The position numbers were made by a program, and so were the translations under genes. From Paenibacillus ehimensis NBRC 15659 (lineage in GTDB: Bacteria > Bacillota > Bacilli > Paenibacillales > NBRC-103111), in NCBI RefSeq assembly GCF_004000785.1, contig NZ_BILX01000059.1, forward strand, positions 1-41,527: a stretch of 41,527 nt of DNA, written 5' to 3'. Under the pieces are notes generated by a model. It worked only from the letters and a program-made list of their open reading frames with translations, made no database searches and had not been told where the DNA came from. Below are positions 7,269 through 15,549 of this stretch, one piece after another. The stretch's first letter is position 1. Each line of letters starts with the position of its first letter.

Positions 7269-10052
7269 ATGGTTTGGCGCAAGTGGATAGGTTTCCCCCT
7301 TTCTTTTATCCTGGCCGTAACGATTGGAATACCAGCTGTGAAAACCGAGGCGGCAGAACAGCCTGTCAATCTTGTGCGGAAGAAGCCGGTCCAAACAAGC
7401 TCGCAAGCGAGCTCCACCGGACCGGGGACAGCTGCAGTCGACGGCGATGCCTCGACGTACTGGCAGCCCCTGGCGAAAGACCGGGAGGATATGAACGTGT
7501 GGATCTCGGCGGATCTGGGCAAGGCGGAAACGTTTAATACATTTACGGTATCTTTTCGGAGTGTGGATATGGTGTCGGCTGTAAGCGCACTTGTATCGTC
7601 GGACGGCACAACTTGGGAAGAGGTTGCCTCCAAGAAAAGCGATTTGGCCGTACAGGATCAAATCCGGTTTAAGGATACCTCCGCCCGGTATGTGAAGCTG
7701 GATATCACGCTCAGTAAGAACAGCAATATCAATTTGTTCGAATGGGGCGTTTATCGGGAGAGTGGGGACGGTCCCGGACCGAATCCGGAGGAACCGGGCG
7801 TTCCGGCGGATTTGGCAAGCGTTTATTTCGTTAAGGAGAACGGGCAGCCTTATGCCGTAAACGAAGCGATTGAGCTGAAGAAGGGCGATTCAAAAACGCT
7901 GCCGCTGAATTTGAAGGGAAAGCGAAAGAACGGCGAGATCGTCGACTTGTCCAATTACAATAAAACGTTAAAAACGAATACGAAGTTCATCATGGTGGAA
8001 CAGAACGGAACCGTCACGGCACTTCAAGTCGGAGCGAGCACGGTGTACACGGAAGTGAAGGTGACTAAGGACCTGACGCTGACTACCCCGGATATTTGGA
8101 TCTTGGTCAAAGATCCGAACGAGTTTTTGGCGGAAGCGTTGATTGCGAATACTTCGCTCTCTCACCCCCGCATGAAAACGGAGATCGGCCAGCCTGCGGT
8201 ACTGCAGCCCGGTGACGATTTTCCAGCCGTATCGGTGCAGGCGAATGTGAAGCTGGACGTGAGCGGGAGAGTGGTCCGAAACGGTCAGCCTGTGGCGGTA
8301 ATTCCGAAAGTAGCTGTGAACAAGGCGGAAACGAAGAACATCACGCTTCCGTTCAAAGCCAATCAACCCGGGAGCTACGAGATCCGGCTGACGCTGGAAA
8401 GGGAAGGCTTGCCTCCGGCCTATGACGTGTTCTATTTTATGGCGCTGGATCCGGATGCGATTCCGGGCGGGCAGAGCAGCATTGCATATATGGGGCCTGA
8501 CGGCAAGCTTGTCTATGTCCCGGACTATAAAGGCAACCGGGTGATCGATTTCTCGAACGCCGGGTATATGGGCGGCGGGGTCCCGATTCCGGATGTACAG
8601 GCCCGTGTGGCGGTCGAGCCGGGAGAAGGCGACGATACGGCGCGAATCCAGCAGGCGATCGATGAGGTGTCTCAACTACCGGTCGGACCCGACGGATTCC
8701 GCGGAGCGGTTCTGCTGAAGAAGGGTCGCTACGAGATCGAAGGCACGCTGTACGTTCGGACGGGCGGCGTCGTACTGCGCGGGGAAGGGCAGGACGAAGG
8801 AGGTACGCTCCTGTTCGGCTCGGGGAATAAACCCCGCAATCTGATCGAAATCGGCTCATCCAAAGGACCGGTCATCGACAGCGCCTCTATGACGGAGGTG
8901 ACGGACTTGTATGTCCCTTCCGGGGCGAGAACGTTTCACGTGAAAGACGCGAGCGCCTACAAAATAGGCGATAAAGTCATTGTGCGCCGGATCGGCAATG
9001 CCCGTTTTATTACTGAAATCGGTATGGATTATATTTACAAACGGCCGGGGGGCACCGTCAGTCAATGGGGGCCGTTCAACCTTGATTTTGACCGCGTCAT
9101 TACCGGCATTAACGGCAATGAGGTTACGGTGGACGCGCCGCTGGCGAACAGCATCGAGCTTCGTTGGGGCGGCGGACAGCTGTACAAGTACAACGACGAC
9201 GAGCGGATCGAGAAGGTCGGCGTGGAGAAGATGCGGGTGGATTCGGCTTTTGACCCGTCCGTCATCGATACGACCATGGATAACGGGAAGACCGACCCGT
9301 ATTATGCCGACGAGAAGCATACCGAGCGCTTTGTCATGATGAACGGCGTGAAAAATGCCTGGGTCCGGGACGTGACCGGTTATCACTTGGCTTATGCCTT
9401 GGTGCAAATGGGCCGCAGCGCAAAATGGGTAACCGTGCAGGACTCCAAAGTGTTCGATATGGTCAGCATTATTACCGGTGGACGACGTTACGCTTATTAC
9501 ATTCAAGGGCAGCAAAATTTGGTGCAGCGCACGTATGCGGAGACGGCAAGGCACGGTTATGTGGTGGACAGCCGCGTGCAGGGACCTAACGTATTTCTGG
9601 AAGGCGAGAGCCGGATCGACTACAACACAAGTGAGCCGCATCATCGCTGGTCGGTGGGCGGGCTGTTCGACAATATCCAATCCCCGATCATGATCCGGGA
9701 CCGGGGTTGGCTGGGAAGCGGTCACGGCTGGGCGGGAGCGAACTATGTCACATGGAATACCGAAGGAAAGCTGACGAGCCAGCAGCCGCCGACGGCCCAA
9801 AACTACGCAATCGGCCATGTCGGAGAGAAGGTACCCGGATTTTTGCCGAATACGGATTACGATACGCGGCCGCGCAAGGAGGCTTACTGGGAATGGCACG
9901 GGCAGCACGTGACGCCGATCAGCTTATATAAGCAGCAATTGAAAGAGCGCTTGGGCGAGCAAGCTCTGCATAATATCGCTTATCGGGCGGTAGGGGGAGG
10001 TTCGCTGGATACGCCGATCCCGCAGCAGTCGGGGCCATCTCAAAGCAATTAG
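7269..10052 (+). CDS. Secreted protein with discoidin, Ig-like and pectate-lyase-type beta-helix domains
   Basis: A 927-aa exported protein. It has a signal peptide (1-28, cleavage near TEA-AE), an F5/8 type C (discoidin) carbohydrate-binding domain (about 34-163) and a Gly/Pro/Glu linker (164-180). A bacterial Ig-like domain (about 181-270) and a second beta-sandwich region (about 290-390) follow. The C-terminal half is a right-handed parallel beta-helix of the pectate lyase superfamily, with the entry motif DDTARIQQAIDEV and then GRYEIEGTLYVRTGGVVLRGEG. This suggests binding and cleaving of plant or microbial polysaccharide, with the exact substrate unknown. GGAGGT at 7256-7261 sets the start. 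A cre site lies upstream. It is monocistronic with its own terminator. Confidence 0.85.
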   Translation: MVWRKWIGFPLSFILAVTIGIPAVKTEAAEQPVNLVRKKPVQTSSQASSTGPGTAAVDGDASTYWQPLAKDREDMNVWISADLGKAETFNTFTVSFRSVDMVSAVSALVSSDGTTWEEVASKKSDLAVQDQIRFKDTSARYVKLDITLSKNSNINLFEWGVYRESGDGPGPNPEEPGVPADLASVYFVKENGQPYAVNEAIELKKGDSKTLPLNLKGKRKNGEIVDLSNYNKTLKTNTKFIMVEQNGTVTALQVGASTVYTEVKVTKDLTLTTPDIWILVKDPNEFLAEALIANTSLSHPRMKTEIGQPAVLQPGDDFPAVSVQANVKLDVSGRVVRNGQPVAVIPKVAVNKAETKNITLPFKANQPGSYEIRLTLEREGLPPAYDVFYFMALDPDAIPGGQSSIAYMGPDGKLVYVPDYKGNRVIDFSNAGYMGGGVPIPDVQARVAVEPGEGDDTARIQQAIDEVSQLPVGPDGFRGAVLLKKGRYEIEGTLYVRTGGVVLRGEGQDEGGTLLFGSGNKPRNLIEIGSSKGPVIDSASMTEVTDLYVPSGARTFHVKDASAYKIGDKVIVRRIGNARFITEIGMDYIYKRPGGTVSQWGPFNLDFDRVITGINGNEVTVDAPLANSIELRWGGGQLYKYNDDERIEKVGVEKMRVDSAFDPSVIDTTMDNGKTDPYYADEKHTERFVMMNGVKNAWVRDVTGYHLAYALVQMGRSAKWVTVQDSKVFDMVSIITGGRRYAYYIQGQQNLVQRTYAETARHGYVVDSRVQGPNVFLEGESRIDYNTSEPHHRWSVGGLFDNIQSPIMIRDRGWLGSGHGWAGANYVTWNTEGKLTSQQPPTAQNYAIGHVGEKVPGFLPNTDYDTRPRKEAYWEWHGQHVTPISLYKQQLKERLGEQALHNIAYRAVGGGSLDTPIPQQSGPSQSN
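8932..8947. promoter_or_regulatory. parS-like ParB (Spo0J) binding site
   Basis: CGTTTCACGTGAAAGA matches the parS consensus TGTTNCACGTGAAACA at 14 of 16 positions and contains the perfect 12-bp palindrome TTTCACGTGAAA. It lies inside the coding sequence of the beta-helix protein, which is common for parS sites in B. subtilis. Confidence 0.6.
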
Positions 10053-10137
10053 AACGAATGGAGCCGTGCGTTAGCGGCTGTAATTCTGAAGCAGATGCTG
10101 GTACATGTCGGATTTATCAATTCATAGCAGGTTGCAG

Positions 10138-10170
10138 GAGCCGGGCGTTGTCCGGCTCTTGTTTTGTTTT
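10138..10170 (+). terminator. Terminator after the beta-helix protein gene
   Basis: GAGCCGG (10138-10144) pairs with CCGGCTC (10152-10158) and is followed by TTGTTTTGTTTT. Confidence 0.8.
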
Positions 10171-10235
10171 CCATTGTTCCCGCCCGGTATGACCGTTACA
10201 ATAAAAAGATCTTTTTTAAGTTTTATAAAAATAAT

Positions 10236-10264
10236 GCAGGGTTTTGCTTGCCCCGGTTCGTCTA
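10236..10264 (+). promoter_or_regulatory. Candidate ECF-type promoter
   Basis: GCAGGG (10236-10241) and CGTCTA (10259-10264) are 17 bp apart. CGTCTA is a typical ECF -10 element, and ECF sigma genes commonly transcribe themselves. Transcription would start near 10271, immediately ahead of the ribosome binding site at 10274-10284. Confidence 0.45.
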
Positions 10265-10290
10265 TTCGCTGAGAAGGGAGGGGGAGAACG

Positions 10291-10842
10291 ATTACAGAAG
10301 AAGCATGGATTGCGCGCATCGTATCGGGCGACGCAGATGCCTTCCGTGAACTGGTGGACAAATACGGAAACTATTTGTTTCAAGCGGTCTACGGGGTGCT
10401 GCGTTCTACGAAAGATGCAGAAGACGTCACGCAGGAAGCGCTGCTGAAAATATATGCGTCTCTCCCCCAATACCGATACCAAGGCCTCAAAACCTGGCTC
10501 ACGCGAATCGCCGTCAATAAAGCAATCGATTTCAAACGGTCGCAGGACCGCAAGAAAGAAGACTTAACGGATGACTGGGAGGGACGCACGCCTCCCGAAC
10601 CGCTCCAGAGCAGCCCCGTAGAGACACAGGTCATCCGACGCGAGAGAAGCACGTATGTTCGTGAACGTCTCGATCGTCTGCCGGAAAATTACCGGGATGT
10701 CGTGGTCGCTTTTTATATTGAGGAAAAAAGCTATCAACAGATTGCCGAAGAGCAGCAGGTTGCGATCAAAACGGTAGAATCGAAGCTGTACCGGGCGAAG
10801 CAATATATGCGGAAGGTATGGAAGGAGGAGGAGTGGGAATGA
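10291..10842 (+). CDS. ECF (group 4) sigma-70 factor, probable ATT start
   Basis: The 183-aa protein has sigma region 2 (about 17-85, with AFRELVDKYGNYLFQAVYG and KTWLTRIAVNKAID) and region 4 with a helix-turn-helix (about 125-178, SYQQIAEEQQVAIKTVESKL). It directs RNA polymerase to stress promoters. The first ATG/GTG/TTG in frame is GTG 10354, which lies inside region 2, would remove its first helix and has no ribosome binding site. The frame is closed by TGA at 10270. A strong AAGGGAGGGGG (10274-10284) lies 6 nt before ATT 10291, which gives the usual (M)TEEAWIARI start. It overlaps the anti-sigma gene by ATGA. Confidence 0.85.
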   Translation: MTEEAWIARIVSGDADAFRELVDKYGNYLFQAVYGVLRSTKDAEDVTQEALLKIYASLPQYRYQGLKTWLTRIAVNKAIDFKRSQDRKKEDLTDDWEGRTPPEPLQSSPVETQVIRRERSTYVRERLDRLPENYRDVVVAFYIEEKSYQQIAEEQQVAIKTVESKLYRAKQYMRKVWKEEEWE

Positions 10843-11351
10843 ATCAACACAGGCCGCTGAATATCTGGATGCAGTATGTGAATGATGAGTTGCCGCCGGA
10901 AGAAAGGGAGCGCTGCGAGGCGCATCTGGACGGCTGCGACACCTGCTTGGAGCTGTACATGGAGTGTATCGGGCAAATGGCTGCCGGGCTGCCGGCACTA
11001 CCGGATTCGGACGCATTTGCAGCTGCCGTCATGCAGCGTTGGACGGAAGAGCAGCCGCTTGCTCCCAGGGCCGAAGATGATCTCGCGAACCAACCGCCAG
11101 AGCGCAAACGGCGTATTCCCTGGACGCAGAGTCCCTTTTTCCATTATGCTGTTGCTGCGGCCATCACGCTGCTCTTAATGAGCACCGGCGTGTTCCAATC
11201 GCTTATGGGCCATCCGGAGCCCGGCCGCATGTCCCATTCCGCTTCGGATCGGGCGGAAGCCTACGTTCCATTCTCCGAAATCTTGCTGGAGAAGACGATT
11301 GGCATACTCGATTCCATCCAACCGAAACATGAAAGAGGAGGTACCCGATGA
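10839..11351 (+). CDS. Membrane anti-sigma factor with zinc-finger (ZAS) domain
   Basis: The 170-aa protein has the zinc-binding anti-sigma motif His29-x3-Cys33-x2-Cys36 near its N-terminus, a charged linker, one transmembrane helix (about 101-122) and a short outer domain. It should hold the adjacent sigma factor inactive until an envelope signal is sensed, probably by regulated proteolysis or redox change at the ZAS site. ATG 10839 overlaps the sigma stop as ATGA, with GGAGGAGGAG 7 nt upstream; an earlier in-frame start at 10818 is less well placed. The overlap at 11348 couples it to the next gene. Confidence 0.9.
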   Translation: MNQHRPLNIWMQYVNDELPPEERERCEAHLDGCDTCLELYMECIGQMAAGLPALPDSDAFAAAVMQRWTEEQPLAPRAEDDLANQPPERKRRIPWTQSPFFHYAVAAAITLLLMSTGVFQSLMGHPEPGRMSHSASDRAEAYVPFSEILLEKTIGILDSIQPKHERGGTR

Positions 11352-12481
11352 ACACATATAAAAGTCCGGTGGCGGCGTTCCTGCTGTCGTTCATTCCCGG
11401 ACTGGGCCATTTGTATATGGGGCGCATATTCCGGGGGTTGGTGTACGGGTTTGGATTTTTTGGCCTGGCGCTGCTGACGTTCTTGGTCGCTACACAATCT
11501 AGGGGGAACGACGCGTTCTTAATTTTGTTAGTTGCCCTTGCTATTGCCGTCATTAATGTCTTCGATATGGTATTTTTCCTGCTTACCCGGGGCGGCCGTC
11601 CTCCTGCGAGCCGGCAATCCCACCCCGGGGAAGGCCAGCCGTATGGACCTGCAGATGGAAGCTACCGGTCTTGGCCGCATGATGCCGCAGCCCAGATGAA
11701 CGACCGTTTTCGCACTATAGCGCTTTCTTTCGTTCCGGGGCTCGGCCATCTCCACCTCGGGCTTATGCAGCGCGGGCTTGGCTTTATGGTCTTGTTCTTC
11801 GGGCTGACGGTGCTGATCTTCTTCCTCAGCGTCATTACGCACCGCGACGTATTCCTCGTATTTCTCGGCGCTCTGCCGGTCATTTGGCTGTACTGCATGT
11901 TCGACTGCGTGCAGCAGTATGGACGGAAGGAGCGGGGAGAGGTCCTGACGGACCGGACGATTTTTGAAGAATTTCAAGAGACCCGGGAGTCGGGCAAGAA
12001 GAATAGAACGCTGGCTACGCTGCTCTCGATTTTCCCCGGGGCCGGGCATATGTACTTGGGCTTGCAAAAGCGCGGCCTGCAGCTCATGGCGGCCTTTCTG
12101 TTCTGCATCTATATCATGGATGTGATGCGGCTGTCGCTGTTCATGTTCCTGATTCCGATCCTGTGGTTTTTCAGCTTCTTCGACGCGCTGCAGATGGTAT
12201 CCAAGAGCGGCCGCGAGGAATTGAGGGACGTGCCGGTCGTCGATTGGCTGCTGCACCATCAGCGGTGGCTCGGATACGGGTTGCTTGCGCTCGGGGGGTA
12301 TTATTTGCTTGATCGCGTGCTGCTGAGCGCGCTGGATATTTGGCTTCCGGAAGAACAGCAGCGGCGGGTCATGCGTTGGTTCGACCAGTATTTGCAAACG
12401 TTCGTCATCTCGGTGCTGCTGATTGGCGGGGGCATTCGGCTTCTGCTCGGAAATAAAAAGGGCAGGGGGGACCGCTCATGA
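11348..12481 (+). CDS. Polytopic membrane protein with three PGxGHxYxG modules
   Basis: The 377-aa protein contains three copies of one module, each beginning with a PG[LA]GH motif, then xxxG and an RGL, and followed by paired hydrophobic helices. They begin near residues 16 (FIPGLGHLYMGRIFRGL), 128 (FVPGLGHLHLGLMQRGL) and 229 (FPGAGHMYLGLQKRGL). Two more helices occur near the C-terminus, with basic loops between modules. Single modules of this sort occur in TM2-like small membrane proteins. A triple fusion encoded with a sigma/anti-sigma pair suggests an envelope-stress effector or sensor. Start and stop overlap both neighbours by ATGA. Confidence 0.8.
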   Translation: MNTYKSPVAAFLLSFIPGLGHLYMGRIFRGLVYGFGFFGLALLTFLVATQSRGNDAFLILLVALAIAVINVFDMVFFLLTRGGRPPASRQSHPGEGQPYGPADGSYRSWPHDAAAQMNDRFRTIALSFVPGLGHLHLGLMQRGLGFMVLFFGLTVLIFFLSVITHRDVFLVFLGALPVIWLYCMFDCVQQYGRKERGEVLTDRTIFEEFQETRESGKKNRTLATLLSIFPGAGHMYLGLQKRGLQLMAAFLFCIYIMDVMRLSLFMFLIPILWFFSFFDALQMVSKSGREELRDVPVVDWLLHHQRWLGYGLLALGGYYLLDRVLLSALDIWLPEEQQRRVMRWFDQYLQTFVISVLLIGGGIRLLLGNKKGRGDRS

Positions 12482-13149
12482 GACCATGGCGCGTAGGTAC
12501 ACTGTCTATGGGACTGTCGCTTATCTTTCTCGGTGTCGTGCTGGTAACGGCCCAACTGAGGGGGCTTGCCGCGTACGATACGCTTATGGCTTGGTGGCCG
12601 CTTCTGTTCGTCCTGCTCGGGCTTGAGATCATCGTCTATTTGTTCGTCGCACGCAAGGAGAACGGCGGGGTACGCTACGATTTTATCAGCGTGTTTTTCG
12701 TCGGCGTGCTGTTCTTTGGCTGCTTGGGCTTCACCCTGTTGTCCGGCCTTGGCGTCATTGGCGAAGTCCGGCACCTGCTTAGCGAAGTGGAGCGGACGGT
12801 CGAACTGCCGGAAGCCAAAGAGGCGGTAGCGGCCGAGGTGAAGCGAATCGTCGTGCAGACGGCGGGCCAGCAGGTGAAGGTGGACAAAACGTCCGGTCAA
12901 ACGGTGCATCTGTTCGGCAGCTACCGGGAGCGAGTCGCGAATGACGGAGGAGAGTCCGTCCCGCAAGACAAGGCGTACTCCATTCATACCATCGGCGATA
13001 CGATGTATGTTCAGCTCCAGCAGCCGCCTGTGCGGCGGGGCTTTCATTCCGACTATCCGGATATGAGCGTTACCGTGGTGCTGCCGCAGGATATCCAAGC
13101 GGAGGTGCGGGACAGGTACCACAACCCGATTGAGATTACCGGGTCATAG
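12478..13149 (+). CDS. Membrane protein with LiaI/LiaF-like N-terminus
   Basis: The 223-aa product has four hydrophobic helices in its first 105 residues, arranged like the LiaI/LiaF-type membrane region (GLSLIFLGVVLV; WWPLLFVLLGLEIIVY; a third and fourth at about 66-95). A soluble C-terminal domain with beta-strand pattern follows (about 110-223). LiaF-type proteins sense or transmit cell-envelope stress. It is the last gene of the ECF operon, overlapping the previous gene by ATGA. A function in envelope-stress sensing is inferred from domain type and context. Confidence 0.75.
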   Translation: MRPWRVGTLSMGLSLIFLGVVLVTAQLRGLAAYDTLMAWWPLLFVLLGLEIIVYLFVARKENGGVRYDFISVFFVGVLFFGCLGFTLLSGLGVIGEVRHLLSEVERTVELPEAKEAVAAEVKRIVVQTAGQQVKVDKTSGQTVHLFGSYRERVANDGGESVPQDKAYSIHTIGDTMYVQLQQPPVRRGFHSDYPDMSVTVVLPQDIQAEVRDRYHNPIEITGS

Positions 13150-13188
13150 AAAATGGACCGATTATTTACGGTCCACTAGCATTTGAGC

Positions 13189-13234
13189 CAGCGGCCGTTT
13201 CTCCAAAAGCTGAGGAGAAGGCCGCTGTTTGTTT
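13189..13234 (+). terminator. Terminator of the ECF operon
   Basis: CAGCGGCC (13189-13196) pairs with GGCCGCTG (13220-13227), extended by an inner TTCTCC/GGAGAA stem, and is followed by TTTGTTT. A smaller hairpin (13154-13160 with 13169-13175) lies just upstream. The structure may also end the convergent GNAT gene. Confidence 0.75.
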
Positions 13235-13715
13235 ATGGGGCCGATCGAAAGGTTTGAATGGGACCTTCCCAATCGTCTCTTGTAATCTCTTCATAGCTGC
13301 CCTTCGTGTATTCATCAATGATCCGTTTCCAGAACATCTGGGCCGGCACGTTCTCCTCCATTTGCGCCACTTCCCATTGACCCGGAAACCGGTTAAATAA
13401 AGCAAAAGCCATTTCACGCCCGACACCGTGACGGCGGTATTTTTTCATGACAAAAAATTCGGCGACCGAATACACCCGCTCATCCGACCCCAGCTCCCGA
13501 ATCAAGGCCAACCCGGCCAGCTTCCCGTCCACATGAACGAGGAAAGCGTGTCTTCCTTCCTCCGTCCAATAATGATCCAGGTACGGATATTCGAATAATC
13601 CGTGCTCGTTCACGTCTTCCGGATCAAATTCGGTAAAATCATACTTATACAGCTCCAGCAAATTTCGCACGACGGATTTTTGCTCTACCGCGGCTTTAGA
13701 AACGACAATATCCAT
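13233..13715 (-). CDS. GNAT-family N-acetyltransferase
   Basis: A 160-aa acetyl-CoA-dependent acetyltransferase. The core shows strand beta-4 (SVAEFFVMKKY) and the acetyl-CoA pyrophosphate loop RRHGVGREMAFALF (about residues 93-106), then the C-terminal VPAQMFWKRI helix typical of the family. The substrate cannot be told. On the minus strand AAGGAGAG lies 6 nt before ATG 13715. It is oriented against the ECF operon and divergent from glpP. Confidence 0.85.
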   Translation of the reverse strand: MDIVVSKAAVEQKSVVRNLLELYKYDFTEFDPEDVNEHGLFEYPYLDHYWTEEGRHAFLVHVDGKLAGLALIRELGSDERVYSVAEFFVMKKYRRHGVGREMAFALFNRFPGQWEVAQMEENVPAQMFWKRIIDEYTKGSYEEITRDDWEGPIQTFRSAP

Positions 13716-13918
13716 TTCAGCTCTCCTTTTCCATAATCATGAAGCTCCCCATTGTTATTATAAATGAAACGGTACGGAAAGAACGATTATAGTTATTTTC
13801 TCTTGTTGTCGATGCCCGCGTTAACAATATCTTTAGACCCGGTTAAACTTGCTCTAACATACGAGGGGTATGCTGTAACCGAACAAGTAAATCAATCCGA
13901 TAGGTTGGAGTCATGGAG

Positions 13919-13980
13919 AAACCTTAATTAGATTTTTTCACGAAGCTGCAGGGCGGGAAAAGTCTATTTAAGGTTTTTTT
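13919..13980 (+). promoter_or_regulatory. Leader terminator, probable GlpP antitermination target
   Basis: Positions 13919-13932 and 13963-13976 form a 14-bp stem with one mismatch, ending in seven Ts, 25 nt before the glpP start. A terminator in the leader of a gene for a GlpP-type antiterminator suggests the operon is read through only when GlpP is active, as for B. subtilis glpD, glpFK and glpTQ leaders. A weak promoter may lie at 13832-13860 (TTTAGA, 17 bp, TAACAT). Confidence 0.6.
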
Positions 13981-14005
13981 GTGTCAGAAAGGCGGGCTGA
14001 GCGAT

Positions 14006-14626
14006 ATGCGGGATCTGGATTTTTTGGAAAAACTGCGTCGAAGCCGGATCATTGCATCCGTTAAGGAGCACAAGACGCTGGAGAAGGCCTCGAAGGCCCA
14101 GATCGGCGCCGTGGTGCTTTCGATCGGCAACATCGGCAATATTAAAAGCTTTGTGGACCTGTACAAAAAGAACAGGATTCCCGTATTTCTTCACGTAGAA
14201 CGGCTCGGGGGACTAAGTCAAGATAGCGAAGGGATGGCCTTCCTGGCCAACTGCGTCAAGCCTGACGGCATTGTTACGACGAGGAATCAACTGATCAAGC
14301 TTGCCAAGAAGGAGGGCCTGCTTACGATTCAGCGGGTGTTTTTATTCGATAGCGATTCGGTCAAATCAGGCCTCAAATCGGTGCAGGAAACCCAGCCGAA
14401 TGCGATCGAGATCATGCCTGCGCTATTGCCGGAATATATTCGCGTGTATCGGCAGGAGACGAATATCCCGATTATTGCAGGCGGTTTGATCCGGACCCGG
14501 GATCATATCAAGGAGGCGCTGCAAAGCGGGGCGGTAGCCGTCTCAATGGGGACGCATGAATTGTGGAGGGAGCCCATCGGCGAAGAGCTGCCGAACGGCA
14601 GCCCGGGAGAGGAGGAATGCAGATGA
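14006..14626 (+). CDS. glpP: GlpP-family glycerol-3-phosphate-responsive antiterminator
   Basis: The 206-aa protein aligns by eye along its whole length with B. subtilis GlpP: KPDGIVTTRNQLIKLAKKEG, then TIQRVFLFDS, EIMPALLPEYI, and IPIIAGGLIRTRDHIKEALQSGA. GlpP binds leader mRNA and blocks termination when glycerol 3-phosphate is present. ATG 14006 is preferred, with AAAGGCGGG (13988-13996) 9 nt upstream; a TTG at 13979 lies in the T-run of the leader terminator. It overlaps the permease gene by ATGA, so it is the first gene of the uptake operon and probably controls itself. Confidence 0.88.
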   Translation: MRDLDFLEKLRRSRIIASVKEHKTLEKASKAQIGAVVLSIGNIGNIKSFVDLYKKNRIPVFLHVERLGGLSQDSEGMAFLANCVKPDGIVTTRNQLIKLAKKEGLLTIQRVFLFDSDSVKSGLKSVQETQPNAIEIMPALLPEYIRVYRQETNIPIIAGGLIRTRDHIKEALQSGAVAVSMGTHELWREPIGEELPNGSPGEEECR

Positions 14627-15549
14627 ATCCGGACGCTTCTTACGCTTCCAAGCCGACGTTTAAAGAAGCCGCCCGCAAGCAGACCGGCAGCAAAATCGGA
14701 CGGAGGCTGAAGCCCTATTTGTTTATTCTGCCGTGCATCGTATTGTTGCTTCTCTTCAACTATTACCCTTTTGTCAAAACGATGGTTTTGGGCTTTACGC
14801 TGGTGGACATGCTCGGCAATCCGGTGGAGTTCGTGGGGCTGGAAAACTTCGTCGAAGCATTCCGGGATGAGCAGCTGCTCCGGGCACTGCTGAATACGCT
14901 GAAATTCACCATTCTGACGGTGCCCGCTATGCTGTTGATCACGCTGACCTTGGCGCTGCTGGCGGAGAAGGTGAGGAAAGGCAGCCGTATTTATCAAGTG
15001 ATGTTCGCTTTGCCAATGGCCGTCTCCATGTCGTCCGCGGTTATGATCTTCCAACTGCTTATGAACCCGACGATCGGGATGTTCAATTATATCACCGGCC
15101 TGGACTTGAACTGGTTCGGCGATGAAACCTATGCGCTAACGGGCATTGCGATCATTTCGGTGTGGATGAGCATCGGGTTCAGCTTCTTGTTTTTGCTGGC
15201 TGCCCTTAGGAACGTCCCGCAGGAGCTGCTGGAATCGGCCGAGATGGAAGGGAGCGGCTACATGCAAAAGCTCTTTCGAATCAAGCTGCCGCTCATCTCG
15301 CCGACGTTGTTTTTTCTGCTGTGCACCGATTTGATCGGCTCCCTGCTGGTGTTCGGTCCCGTCTCGATTCTGACCAAAGGCGGGCCGATGGGCGCAACGG
15401 AGACGATGGTGTACTGGATGTACACGGAAGCCTTCGAGAAAGGCAAGTATGGATACGGAAGCGCTATCGCCGTCATCATTTTCTTCATCGTCATGATCTT
15501 TACGCTGATCACCTTCGCATACGAGAAAAAAGGGGTGCATTACACATGA
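14623..15549 (+). CDS. ugpA: ABC sugar/glycerol-3-phosphate transporter permease (UgpA/MalF type)
   Basis: A 308-aa inner-membrane permease with six transmembrane helices and the EAA loop contacting the ATPase (ELLESAEMEGSGYMQKLFRI). The family imports sugars or, as Ugp, sn-glycerol 3-phosphate. ATG 14623 overlaps glpP's stop and is 7 nt after GGAGAGGAGG; the nearby ATG 14617 is too close to the ribosome binding site. Linkage to glpP suggests glycerol 3-phosphate or a glycerophosphodiester as substrate. No ATPase gene is in the operon, so a shared MsmX/UgpC-type ATPase elsewhere is expected. Confidence 0.85.
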   Translation: MNPDASYASKPTFKEAARKQTGSKIGRRLKPYLFILPCIVLLLLFNYYPFVKTMVLGFTLVDMLGNPVEFVGLENFVEAFRDEQLLRALLNTLKFTILTVPAMLLITLTLALLAEKVRKGSRIYQVMFALPMAVSMSSAVMIFQLLMNPTIGMFNYITGLDLNWFGDETYALTGIAIISVWMSIGFSFLFLLAALRNVPQELLESAEMEGSGYMQKLFRIKLPLISPTLFFLLCTDLIGSLLVFGPVSILTKGGPMGATETMVYWMYTEAFEKGKYGYGSAIAVIIFFIVMIFTLITFAYEKKGVHYT

